64,000 nt of DNA, taken from the NCBI RefSeq assembly GCF_023701525.1, contig NZ_JAMQAW010000023.1:62001-126000 (forward strand), given 5' to 3'. A model generated the notes under the pieces. The model searched no databases, was not told where the DNA came from, and was given only the letters and a program-made list of their open reading frames with translations. This document shows positions 8,127 through 16,317 of this stretch, one piece after another. Position 1 is the stretch's first letter; each line of letters starts with the position of its first letter. A program made the position numbers and the translations under genes. The DNA comes from Streptomyces albipurpureus (GTDB taxonomy: Bacteria; Actinomycetota; Actinomycetes; Streptomycetales; Streptomycetaceae).

Positions 8127-10745
8127 GTGCAACAACGAGCCACTGACAGCGGGAAACCCGTGGCACCCCCTGGCGAGCGTGCTCCTGACGACCGGAGCGA
8201 CGCAGTCGGGCAGGACCAGTCCACCATGGCCCTGTCCGTCGTCGATCTCCGCAAGGCGCAGCGCGCGTCCGGCGAGCGGACAGACGGCTCAGGGAGCAGC
8301 GGGAGCAGGGCGGAGGGCAACGAGAACAGCGGGGCCGACGAGAGTCACGAGAGCGAGGAAGCCAGCGCGGAGCAGCGGCCGCCGGGCGAACGGGCCGACG
8401 AGGAGTCCTCCGCCGAGCGGCCGAACGAGTCGACCATGGCCCTGTCCGTCGCCGAGTTGCGCAGGAGCCAGCGGGCGGCGAGCGGGCCAGCGGATGGCGA
8501 GGGCCCCCGTGAACGGCTGAACGAGTCGACCATGGCGCTGTCGGTCGCCGATCTGCGCGAGGCCCAGAAGGCCGCCCAGGAAGCGGCCCGGCGGAAGGCG
8601 GCCCGGAACGCGGCGGAGCACACGGCGAAGACCGCTCCCAAACCGGCCGAGAGCGGTCCCACGGGCGAGTCGACCAATGAGTCGACCATGGCCCTCGCGG
8701 TCGCCGATCTCCGGATGGCCGAGGCCCGCAGGGCCGCCGGCTTGACCGACAGCGGCCTGGATGACCAGGCCACCATGAATCTGTCGGTCGCCGGGCTACG
8801 CGCCGCGGTCACCGAGCGGGTGCCCTGGCCCTATCTGCTGCGGCTGGCGGCCCCGCTCATCGTGGGACTGGTGCTGTGGCTGGTGGCGGTGGCACTCACC
8901 GACGCCTCGAACCTCACCGACTACGGGCTCGTACCGAAGCTGCCCATCGTCTTCTGGGTGGGTCTGGCTGCGCTGACCGTGGGCTTCTGGATCGTGGTGC
9001 GCGATCCGCAGCGCAGCAACTGGTGGCCTTTCGCCTACACCATGGGCCTGTTGCTGATGGAACGCGCCACCCAGGCGATGGTCTATCCCACCCCGCTGTA
9101 CGCCTGGGCGTGGAAACACGACGCGGTCATCGACCATCTGATCGACGCGGGCCGTCTCCAGCGTGGTGCGGAGCTCGGCGACATGGCCGTCTACGACCAG
9201 TGGCCCGGGTTCTTCACGGCCCAGGCGGCCCTCGTGGAGCTGACGGGCGCGGAGACCGCGGCCTCCTTCATGGCCTGGTGGCCGCTGTTCTCCAGTCTGC
9301 TGCTGCTGGGACCGCTCCTGCTGATCTACCGCACCTTCACCCAGGACCGTCGGCTGATCTGGACCGCGGTCTGGATCTTCTACGTCGCCAACTGGGTCGG
9401 CCAGGACTACTACTCCCCCCAGTCGCTCGCCTTCGCGCTGCATCTGGGCGTGATCGCGGTGGCCCTGCGCCGGGCGGAACGGCGTGCGCCCGGAAGGCGC
9501 TCCCGGCAGATGGTGTGGACCGCGTTGCTGGTCCCGCTGATCGCCGGCATTGTGATCGCGCACCAGCTGACGCCGGTGATGCTGGCGGTCAGCCTCGGTT
9601 CGCTGCTGCTGATGCGGCGCTACCGCGACTGGACGCTACTGATCATCCTCATGCTGGTGTTCCTCTCCTGGAATCTGACCGCGTCGTTGCCCTTCCTCAA
9701 GGAAGCGGTCCCCGACATGATCAACTCCTTTGGAAAGGTCGCCGACAACCTGGAGCGCGGCTACGGTGCCAAGCCCACCGGCACCGGAGCGCTGGTCGCC
9801 TCCTGGGCGGCGAGGATCCTGTCGGCGGCCGTGGTCCTGCTGGCCGCGATCGGTCTGGTACGCGGTGGAAAGCTGCTCAGGCACCGGGCTCGGCCGCTGC
9901 TGCTGCTGGCCGGGATGCCACCGCTGCTGGCCATCGCCAATGGCTACGGCAGCGAAATGATCTTCCGGGTGCTGATGTTCATGCTGCCGGCGCTCTGCTT
10001 CTTCGCGGCGGCGGCGCTGTTGCCGGTCGCCCGCCCGCTGGCGGCCGAGCCCGGTGGCAAGGGACGGCCCACGACCGTGAAGGGCTTCCGCTACGGCGTG
10101 GTGCCCGCGGTGGTGCTGGTGATGCTCACGGCGCTGTTCGTGCCCAGTTACTCGGGCAAGGACCGGCTGAGCTACTTCCCGCCGGAGGAGGTCGCCCTGG
10201 TGCAGAAGCTGTTCGACCAGGCTCCCAAGGGCTCTCTGGTCGTTGCCGCACACCGGAACTATCCCCTCGCCTACGATTCGTACTGGGATGTCGGGCATTA
10301 CTGGTTCCTTGATGACGCCAAGACGCATGTCGACGCGATCGTCAAAGACCCGGCCGGGACCCTCGCATCGGACATGGGAGGCGTAGAACCGCCCGGCAAG
10401 GCGTATCTCCTGCTCACCCAGGGGCAGATGGCCAACTCCGAGATGAACGGCATGCTCACGGGCGACGATCTACGCAATATCGAGCGTTCGGTGGCCGCGT
10501 CGCCGCTCTTCAAGGAGCTGGCGCGCAACAGCGCGGGTGTCTTCTTCGAGCTGAAGCGCACCCCGGCGCCCCCGGCCGCCAAACCCGCCGCCAAGGACCG
10601 TAAGGCTGAGACCGGCGCCAAGGGCAGGGGCGAGGAGCCCGCGAAGAGCGCGGAGAACGCGGCGAAGGCAAAGAACACAGAGACCGACGACTCAGCAGCC
10701 GGTTCATCCGGCACGGCTGTCGGCCTCATGAGGAGGACTTCATGA
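8127..10745 (+). CDS. Polytopic GT-C / Wzy-polymerase-like membrane protein with five N-terminal TMALSV-type repeats
   Basis: 872 residues from a GTG start. Residues 1-230 are hydrophilic and hold five copies of a motif close to ESTMALSVADLR (residues about 30-45, 100-114, 132-146, 184-198 and 213-226), separated by acidic or Ala/Arg-rich linkers. Residues about 232-680 contain ten or more membrane segments, with aromatic-rich loops (VYDQWPGFFTAQ, VGQDYYSPQSLAF) resembling polyprenol-dependent glycosyltransferases or polymerases. An extracellular domain follows, then an Ala/Lys-rich tail. No GT-C catalytic motif could be assigned with certainty. Its place between a flippase and a GH26-like hydrolase suggests polymerisation or transfer of the exported glycan. 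It overlaps the next gene by ATGA. Confidence 0.7.
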   Translation: MQQRATDSGKPVAPPGERAPDDRSDAVGQDQSTMALSVVDLRKAQRASGERTDGSGSSGSRAEGNENSGADESHESEEASAEQRPPGERADEESSAERPNESTMALSVAELRRSQRAASGPADGEGPRERLNESTMALSVADLREAQKAAQEAARRKAARNAAEHTAKTAPKPAESGPTGESTNESTMALAVADLRMAEARRAAGLTDSGLDDQATMNLSVAGLRAAVTERVPWPYLLRLAAPLIVGLVLWLVAVALTDASNLTDYGLVPKLPIVFWVGLAALTVGFWIVVRDPQRSNWWPFAYTMGLLLMERATQAMVYPTPLYAWAWKHDAVIDHLIDAGRLQRGAELGDMAVYDQWPGFFTAQAALVELTGAETAASFMAWWPLFSSLLLLGPLLLIYRTFTQDRRLIWTAVWIFYVANWVGQDYYSPQSLAFALHLGVIAVALRRAERRAPGRRSRQMVWTALLVPLIAGIVIAHQLTPVMLAVSLGSLLLMRRYRDWTLLIILMLVFLSWNLTASLPFLKEAVPDMINSFGKVADNLERGYGAKPTGTGALVASWAARILSAAVVLLAAIGLVRGGKLLRHRARPLLLLAGMPPLLAIANGYGSEMIFRVLMFMLPALCFFAAAALLPVARPLAAEPGGKGRPTTVKGFRYGVVPAVVLVMLTALFVPSYSGKDRLSYFPPEEVALVQKLFDQAPKGSLVVAAHRNYPLAYDSYWDVGHYWFLDDAKTHVDAIVKDPAGTLASDMGGVEPPGKAYLLLTQGQMANSEMNGMLTGDDLRNIERSVAASPLFKELARNSAGVFFELKRTPAPPAAKPAAKDRKAETGAKGRGEEPAKSAENAAKAKNTETDDSAAGSSGTAVGLMRRTS

Positions 10746-11185
10746 AGCACCGCCCCCTCGCCATCCGACTGCTGACGCCCGCCGCGGGCCTGGTCGCCAT
10801 GGGCGCGACCGCCCTGCCCGCCGCGTCTCCGCTACGAATAGCCCCTGTGGCTCTGTTCCTCGCCGCCGGCCCGGGATTCGCCGCGCTGCGTATCGCCGGT
10901 CCTGCCCTGAACCGCAATCGTGCGGTCGGGCCCGCGGAGAACTGGGACAGAAACTTCGAGCGGGACTCGGACCGTATCGAGCAGTTCCTCCTCATCATTC
11001 TGTTGAGCCTGAGCGCTTCCGTCATCGTCGCCACCGCGTTGATTGCGGTTGAACTCTTCAGCGGACTTGCGGTCCTGGGACTGCTCACCCTCGCAACGAT
11101 GATTGCCGCCTGCTGTCCGCAGCTGCCCTCCACCATCGGCAAGCACCGGTCGGCACGCGCGCCATCACCGCCTCGGAAAGGCTGA
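10742..11185 (+). CDS. Small membrane protein of the polysaccharide operon
   Basis: 147 residues with two N-terminal hydrophobic segments (within residues 8-55) and two more (about 80-125). Between them lies a polar loop (NRAVGPAENWDRNFERDSDR). The start codon overlaps the preceding stop (ATGA), and the next gene begins five bases after its stop, so it is cotranslated with the polymerase-like and GH26-like proteins. I do not recognise the family. A scaffold or accessory role in the export machine is a guess from context only. Confidence 0.7.
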   Translation: MKHRPLAIRLLTPAAGLVAMGATALPAASPLRIAPVALFLAAGPGFAALRIAGPALNRNRAVGPAENWDRNFERDSDRIEQFLLIILLSLSASVIVATALIAVELFSGLAVLGLLTLATMIAACCPQLPSTIGKHRSARAPSPPRKG

Positions 11186-11190
11186 ACTCT

Positions 11191-12276
11191 GTGACGGAAC
11201 CCCGACGCCCCGAGCCTGGGGCGCCAGGCATTCTTCGCAGGCCGCACGGACGACGAAAGCTGTGGACCCTGTCCGCGGCTCTCGCCGGCGTACTGCTCGT
11301 GGGGGTACTGACCCTCCAGAACACCATGGCGGACGATTCCAAGTCCGTCGCCCATGACCCCAAATGCAAACCGACCAAGCTGCTTGAGCCACGGTGCGGG
11401 GCATGGTTCGGAGCGTATGTCAGACATGAGAAGCCGGACCTGGAAGAGAAGGTCAAGGCCTATGAGAAGCGCATCGACCGCAAGCTGGACATCGTCTACG
11501 CCTACCACGACATGTCCACCAAGGGGGTGGAGGGACAGCTCCTCACCGACCAGGAGAAGCGCGTCGGCAAGGACCGCATGCTCCTGCTGTCGTGGGAGAG
11601 CAAGTGGTGGGGCGGCACCACCGCGCAGCAACCGCGATGGCCCCAGATCTCCTCGGGGGCACTCGACAAGACCGTCATCGATGTCCAGGCCAAGCGACTC
11701 AAGGAGTACGGAAAGCCGGTCTTCCTCTCCTTCGACCTGGAGATGGACACCCGGGTCCCCGCCGAGGGCACTCCGGCTCAGTTCGTGGCCGCCCACCGCC
11801 ATATCCATGACCGGTTCCGTGAGCTGGGTGTCACCAATGTGGTGTGGGTCTGGAACATCACCGGCTATGAGGGGAACAACAAGCTCTTCACCCAGCTCTA
11901 TCCTGGCGATCAGTACGTCGACTGGATCGGCTACAACCAGTACAACTACTACCGTTGCCACAAGGCGCCATGGATGAGTTTCGAAGAGACCCAGACCGAC
12001 GCGCACCAGTGGATTCGGCAGAACATCTCCGCCAAGAAGCCGTTGATGCTCGCGGAGTTCGGCACGGCGGACGATCCGTCGAGGCCTTCCCGACAGGCCG
12101 AGTGGTACCAGGAGGTACCGCGGGTGGTGAAGCAGTTGGCAGGGGTGAAGGCGGCGCTCCAGTGGAACTGGCGTGACCCGGGACCGCACTGCGATCTCTC
12201 CCTCGCCCGCGATGAGACCTGGAAGAGCCTGCGCACCGCGGTCTCCGACCCCTACTTCAACCAGCCCAGACCGTAA
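11191..12276 (+). CDS. GH26-like extracytoplasmic glycoside hydrolase
   Basis: 361 residues from a GTG start. A type II membrane anchor (residues about 24-44) follows a basic N-terminus, so the catalytic domain is outside. The body is a clan GH-A type barrel: GAWFGAYV at the start, LSFDLEMD around residue 185, WNITGYEGNN near 225, YVDWIGYNQYNYY near 250, and the probable nucleophile loop KPLMLAEFGTA near residue 290. This pattern matches GH26 beta-mannanase-like proteins often found in bacterial polysaccharide synthesis loci, where they trim or edit the polymer. It is last in the forward operon and is followed by a strong terminator. The substrate cannot be read from the sequence. Confidence 0.75.
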   Translation: MTEPRRPEPGAPGILRRPHGRRKLWTLSAALAGVLLVGVLTLQNTMADDSKSVAHDPKCKPTKLLEPRCGAWFGAYVRHEKPDLEEKVKAYEKRIDRKLDIVYAYHDMSTKGVEGQLLTDQEKRVGKDRMLLLSWESKWWGGTTAQQPRWPQISSGALDKTVIDVQAKRLKEYGKPVFLSFDLEMDTRVPAEGTPAQFVAAHRHIHDRFRELGVTNVVWVWNITGYEGNNKLFTQLYPGDQYVDWIGYNQYNYYRCHKAPWMSFEETQTDAHQWIRQNISAKKPLMLAEFGTADDPSRPSRQAEWYQEVPRVVKQLAGVKAALQWNWRDPGPHCDLSLARDETWKSLRTAVSDPYFNQPRP

Positions 12277-12295
12277 CGACACCCAGTACGACGCG

Positions 12296-12326
12296 GGGGC
12301 CGGGCTGCATCACGCAGCCCGGCCCC
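12296..12326 (+). terminator. Strong terminator after the polysaccharide operon
   Basis: A perfect 13-bp stem (GGGGCCGGGCTGC pairs with GCAGCCCGGCCCC) with a five-base loop, 20 bases after the GH26-like stop codon and followed by TTGT. Confidence 0.88.
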
Positions 12327-12585
12327 TTGTCGCCGGCACGACGGGTTCGGCGCCCCTGGCCGTCGGGCAGGACCCGGCGCGGCTCAGACCATCCGTCGCA
12401 ACGCCCGGGCCGGGCCCTCCTCGGGGTCCAGCACAGCGGCGGCGACCCGGTACCCGGGAGCCAGCGCCGCCCACATCTCATCCAGTAGTTCGGCGGCGTC
12501 ATGGGAACACACCGAAGCCCATGGAAAACCGCGACGGAAACAACCCACTGGGGCATCCCCGCCGGACGTCTCGGCGGCGCGTTCA

Positions 12586-12630
12586 GCACATCGACATCCA
12601 GCACATCGACATCCAGCACATCGACATCCA
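12586..12630. repeat. Three perfect 15-bp tandem copies
   Basis: GCACATCGACATCCA is present three times head to tail, immediately beside the terminator of the opposing operon. The surrounding 300-base gap (12327-12585) contains no convincing gene. Confidence 0.9.
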
Positions 12631-12659
12631 GCTCTGAGAGCGTCGGCACTCTCAGAGCT
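12630..12659 (-). terminator. Terminator of the deacetylase operon
   Basis: AGCTCTGAGAG pairs perfectly with CTCTCAGAGCT across an eight-base loop. It lies 24 bases beyond the 3' end of the reverse-strand deacetylase gene, so the two converging operons each have their own terminator. Confidence 0.8.
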
Positions 12660-12682
12660 CCATCCGGACCTGCCCGCCGCCG

Positions 12683-13498
12683 CTATCCGGCGAAGACCGG
12701 CCCCTTGATCGTCGCGCGGGCGCGGCGGAACAACCGCCAGCCGACCGTCTGGAGTGAGTCGGGGAAGGGCGCGACCGGCGCGCCCCGGCCGTCCATCCAC
12801 GCTTCGACGTCCGCCACCGTGTGCGTGGACCGAAGGATCAGCCGAGCGATGCGGTACGCCTCATCGGTCTGGGAACTCAGCGCATGGCGCACCGCGACCG
12901 CGGAGGCATAGCCCTCCCGCAGTGCCGCCTTGCGTACCCTACGGCTGTTGTACCCGTGCGGATACGCCAGATGTGCCACCTCATGCCCCAGTACATCCTC
13001 CAGGACCGCCTTGCACTCGCGCAGTTCGTGCCGCAGCGCCTTCCCCGGCAGGGTGTCCAGCTGGGCGTGGGTGACCGTGTGCGCGCCGATCTCCATGCCG
13101 TACTGCTCCAGCAGCGGTGTCTGCGACAACGTCATCATCGGAGCCGGTGGCAGCAGGCTGCGCCGCCCCGGGGTGATCGCCCCCGTCGTCAGATACGCCG
13201 TCGCGGGGAGCGAGCGGGCGGCCAGGGCCTCAGCGGTCGGCCCCGGCAGATCGGCGAATCCATCGTCGAAGGTGAGGATCACCGGCCGCTCGGGCAGCGG
13301 TGTGCCGCCGGCGAGTGCGGTGGCGAGTGCGCTGACCGTCACCGGGGTGCGCCCACTGGCGACGATCGCGTCGAGCTGTGCCGCGAAGTCTCTCGGCGAG
13401 ACCGTGAACTCCGCGATCCACTCGGGTGGATCGTCCATGACTGCGTGGTACAGCAGGACGGGGATATGAGGCGCGGGCGCCTCACCGCCGTCATTCAT
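12683..13498 (-). CDS. Polysaccharide deacetylase (NodB/CE4 family)
   Basis: 271 residues from the ATG at 13498, which overlaps the GT2 stop as ATGA and has GGAG just upstream. CE4 motifs are visible: IPVLLYHAV at the start, VILTFDDGFADL (motif 1, metal and base aspartates) near residue 80, IGAHTVTHAQLDTL (motif 2, HxxxH) near residue 140 and VAHLAYPHGYNS (motif 3) near residue 180. No signal peptide is evident, so it may act in the cytoplasm or be exported atypically. Its likely role is removing N-acetyl groups from the sugar polymer made by this locus. It is the last gene of the reverse operon. Confidence 0.88.
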   Translation of the reverse strand: MNDGGEAPAPHIPVLLYHAVMDDPPEWIAEFTVSPRDFAAQLDAIVASGRTPVTVSALATALAGGTPLPERPVILTFDDGFADLPGPTAEALAARSLPATAYLTTGAITPGRRSLLPPAPMMTLSQTPLLEQYGMEIGAHTVTHAQLDTLPGKALRHELRECKAVLEDVLGHEVAHLAYPHGYNSRRVRKAALREGYASAVAVRHALSSQTDEAYRIARLILRSTHTVADVEAWMDGRGAPVAPFPDSLQTVGWRLFRRARATIKGPVFAG

Positions 13499-14784
13499 CT
13501 CTGCTCCTCTCTGTCCCACGGCAGGGATACGCCGCGGACCCGACGCCGGGCCTTCGCGTACCCGATGGGCCCCGCCAGCATGCCGCGGCGCTCCAGCCGT
13601 GAGAGGTGACGTGGCCAGGGATAGTCCTGTGCGCCATGGGCCCCAGGCACGGCCGCGTCGCCGGTATCACGGTGAGCCGTGATCGTACGGGCATGGGCCA
13701 GGCCACGGGGTAGTTTCCGCAGCAGAGAAGGGAGCAGAGAGGGGCGGCGGACCAGGGTGGCGGTGAGGAAAGCGGTGAGCCCCGCGCCGTACCCGTACGC
13801 CTGGTTCTTGAGGTCCTGCCAGGTCTCGCGGTGATGGTGCCAGACCAGCGCTTCGGGTGAGTAGCGCAGTTTGTGTCCGGTGGCGAGGACGCTGACGAAG
13901 GCAAAGAGATCATCGCCACCGCGGGCGGGCGTACCGGTGCCGGTGGCGGGGTCGAAGCCGCCCGCCGAGCGCAGCGCCGCGGCCCGGAAGGCCATGTTGG
14001 CGCCGGAGCCGAAGCTGCCCGCGGTGAAGGGGAACATCGGCTCATCGGCGGGCGGGTTGGCGGGGTCGTACGTCCTGGGTGCGAAGCCCTTGGCGAAGCC
14101 GCCGTGGCTCTCCAGCAGGATCTGGGCGGGAGTGCCGAGTTGGGCGGGCAGGATCAGTCCCGTGGCGCAACCGAGGGCGGGGTCGGCGGCGAACGGTGTG
14201 GTGAGCGCTGTGAGCCAGTTCGCGTCGGCGATGACGTCGTCGTCGGTGAAGGCGAGGACCTCGCCGGTCGCCACCGCCACCCCGCGGTTGTGGGCGATGG
14301 CCAGGCCGGGGACCTCTTCGCGGGCGTAGCGGACGCGGCCCTCGTACTTCTGCTCGACAAGGTCCTGAGTGGCACTGGTCACCGGCGCGTTGTCAACGAC
14401 GATGATCTCGAAGTCGGGGTGGTTCTGGGCCAGCAGCGAGTCCAGCGCACGGGCGAGGGAATCGGCGCGCTCACGGGTGGCGACGATGACACTGGTCCGC
14501 GGCAGCGGGCCGGGGACGGTCTCGGCGGGCGGCTCGGGAGCGGATCGAGCGAGCAGTGCCCGGGCCTCGGCGGCAACCGCGTCCGCCGCCTTCTTCCCGG
14601 GCGGGACCCGGCAGACGACGGTGGCCACGGGCCTTCCGCGCAGCCGCACCAGCGCGTACACATCGCCGCCGCCGATCTCAGTACCCGATCCGATGGCGGG
14701 TCCGAAGTCCAGTACCGCGCCCTCGGGTCCGTCCAGGTCGAGCTGAGCCACCTGGATCGGAGGCAGCTTGGGTGGGTTTTCCAT
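13495..14784 (-). CDS. Glycosyltransferase family 2
   Basis: 429 residues. A distinct N-terminal domain of about 95 residues precedes the GT-A fold, which begins TSVIVATRERADSLARALDS. It then shows IIVVDNAP, GLAIAHNRGVAVATGEVLAF, the metal-binding FTDDDVIADANWL motif and the acceptor-side GGDDLFAF. It lacks obvious transmembrane helices, so it is probably a cytoplasmic transferase acting on a lipid-linked acceptor. The gene is followed by the deacetylase (ATGA overlap) and preceded 48 bases upstream by the FemAB/GNAT-like gene. Assigned with confidence at family level; donor and acceptor unknown. Confidence 0.88.
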   Translation of the reverse strand: MENPPKLPPIQVAQLDLDGPEGAVLDFGPAIGSGTEIGGGDVYALVRLRGRPVATVVCRVPPGKKAADAVAAEARALLARSAPEPPAETVPGPLPRTSVIVATRERADSLARALDSLLAQNHPDFEIIVVDNAPVTSATQDLVEQKYEGRVRYAREEVPGLAIAHNRGVAVATGEVLAFTDDDVIADANWLTALTTPFAADPALGCATGLILPAQLGTPAQILLESHGGFAKGFAPRTYDPANPPADEPMFPFTAGSFGSGANMAFRAAALRSAGGFDPATGTGTPARGGDDLFAFVSVLATGHKLRYSPEALVWHHHRETWQDLKNQAYGYGAGLTAFLTATLVRRPSLLPSLLRKLPRGLAHARTITAHRDTGDAAVPGAHGAQDYPWPRHLSRLERRGMLAGPIGYAKARRRVRGVSLPWDREEQR

Positions 14785-14832
14785 GTTCTTCCTTGCTTCT
14801 GTAAGGCGTACGGCCGGTGAGGGACCCGGCCG

Positions 14833-15972
14833 TCAGTTGCCGCGCAGCTTGCCGATCCGAGTCAGCGTCTGCTGGGCGATCCCGGCGAGTTTGGGCCTGT
14901 TGCGCACAAAGCCGTGGGCTCGACGGGAGGGCTCGCGGCTCACCCAGTACAGAGCGGCACCCGCCCCTGGCCGGAAGGAGGAGCCCTCGTGGACCCGCAA
15001 CTGCCCGGTCTTCAGGGAGTTCTTGTACTCGGCCGACCCACGCCCCATGTCAAGCATCCCGATACCTTCCGCCGCGGCGGCTTCCGCCATCCGCAGATGC
15101 AGTATCAGCCCTGGTGAGTATTTGGAGAACTCAGGGTCATATGCCGGAAACCAGCAGGAGAGCACGGTGGCCGAGCGAAGTCCGAAATGAGCCGCTATCG
15201 GGCGGTCGCCGGCGTAGAGGACGGACAGCGTGCCGGAACAGCCGGACGTACGGGTCTCATGGAGCAGCTGCACCAGCGTGTTGATCCAGTCCTTGGCGAA
15301 CCGGTCGCGGCGGCCGGTCCTTCGGTACTGGGCGGACTTCCACTCCATCAGTGTGCGCAGCACGGCGGGATCGCGCTCGTCAAAGACGAAGCGGACCTCA
15401 CCCACCTGCCGGCCGAGCTTGCGCTCCTTGGCCAGGGTGGTCTTCAGGAACTTGGGCGACGCACCGCGCAACCGCTGCTCATAGGCGTCGTACCCCTCCC
15501 CTATGTCGATCACCGGGGAGTCGAATCCCTCGGCGACGGACGGTGTGAACAGATCCTGGCCCGCTTCGAGGTTGTCGTACTCCCAGGCGGAGAGTGAGCA
15601 GGCTCGCAGGAGGTCGCGGGCGCTGATGCCGAGACCGGAGCGGAGCACCGCGCCCTGGCAGTCGGAGACACCGAACCCGATGGCCCTGCCATGGCCGAGC
15701 GGTCCGCGCTCATACGGGAAGAAGCCGGCGTCCTCGCCATTCTGGCGGAGCACGGCCACCCACGCGGCGGGGCGCACCCGGCCGACGGTGAGGGTGAATT
15801 CCGGTTCCATGAACGGGCTCGCGGGCAGGCCGGTCTTGGCACGCAGCGCACGCCAGGACTCGATCTCCTGGTCCCTCAGCTGTTCAGGCTTGATCACTCG
15901 AATGCGGACGCCATCATTCTGGGCACCGCAATTTTGAACCCCGCTCAACGCGACCCCCCGGTACTCCCCCAT
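14833..15972 (-). CDS. FemAB/GNAT-fold acyltransferase-like protein (Acetyltransf_6 type)
   Basis: About 379 residues from the ATG at 15972; the open frame continues to 16140 but the extra part is not protein-like. The C-terminal half holds a GNAT-like core: FLKTTLAKERKLGRQ, then SVLYAGDRPIAAHFGLRS, YDPEFSKYSPGLILHLRMAE and GIGMLDMGRGSAEYKNSLKT. This is the pattern of the BcsL/FemAB-related proteins found in polysaccharide loci, which transfer acyl or aminoacyl groups. First gene of the reverse operon and divergent from the conservon. The exact start is uncertain; downstream GTG codons near 15915 are alternatives. Confidence 0.78.
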   Translation of the reverse strand: MGEYRGVALSGVQNCGAQNDGVRIRVIKPEQLRDQEIESWRALRAKTGLPASPFMEPEFTLTVGRVRPAAWVAVLRQNGEDAGFFPYERGPLGHGRAIGFGVSDCQGAVLRSGLGISARDLLRACSLSAWEYDNLEAGQDLFTPSVAEGFDSPVIDIGEGYDAYEQRLRGASPKFLKTTLAKERKLGRQVGEVRFVFDERDPAVLRTLMEWKSAQYRRTGRRDRFAKDWINTLVQLLHETRTSGCSGTLSVLYAGDRPIAAHFGLRSATVLSCWFPAYDPEFSKYSPGLILHLRMAEAAAAEGIGMLDMGRGSAEYKNSLKTGQLRVHEGSSFRPGAGAALYWVSREPSRRAHGFVRNRPKLAGIAQQTLTRIGKLRGN

Positions 15973-16317
15973 GAGCCAACCCCAGAAGGGACGGTACCGG
16001 GCAACCCACCGGCGAGGAACGCGCCCCCCACCACTTGTGGCGAATTCGTGAAGAATCGATGACAGCTCATCGGAAAGTTGCGCCTGGTGTTCAAGTTGTG
16101 CCTGGGACTTAGCATGAATCCGGGCCGGGCGCAGCAACAATCTCAGGTGAGTTGGCCAACTGATATTCGAACCCGCTCTGTTGATCGTAGGATTCTTAAC
16201 GCTCCCCGATTCTCCGCGGGAGTCCGGTGTGTCCTGGTAGGGCTCAGTCTTCGTGAAGGGCTCGGTCTTCGTGGTCGTGGTCTACAGAGACATCATGTCG
16301 AGCAGGGCGGGATCGTC

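Noticed and set aside
12384..12510. Reverse-strand frame reading HDAAELLDEMWAALAPGYRV, which looks like the end of a protein
   Set aside because: Upstream the frame runs into the 15-bp tandem repeat and has no credible start; no family is recognised. It may be a decayed end but is too weak to list.
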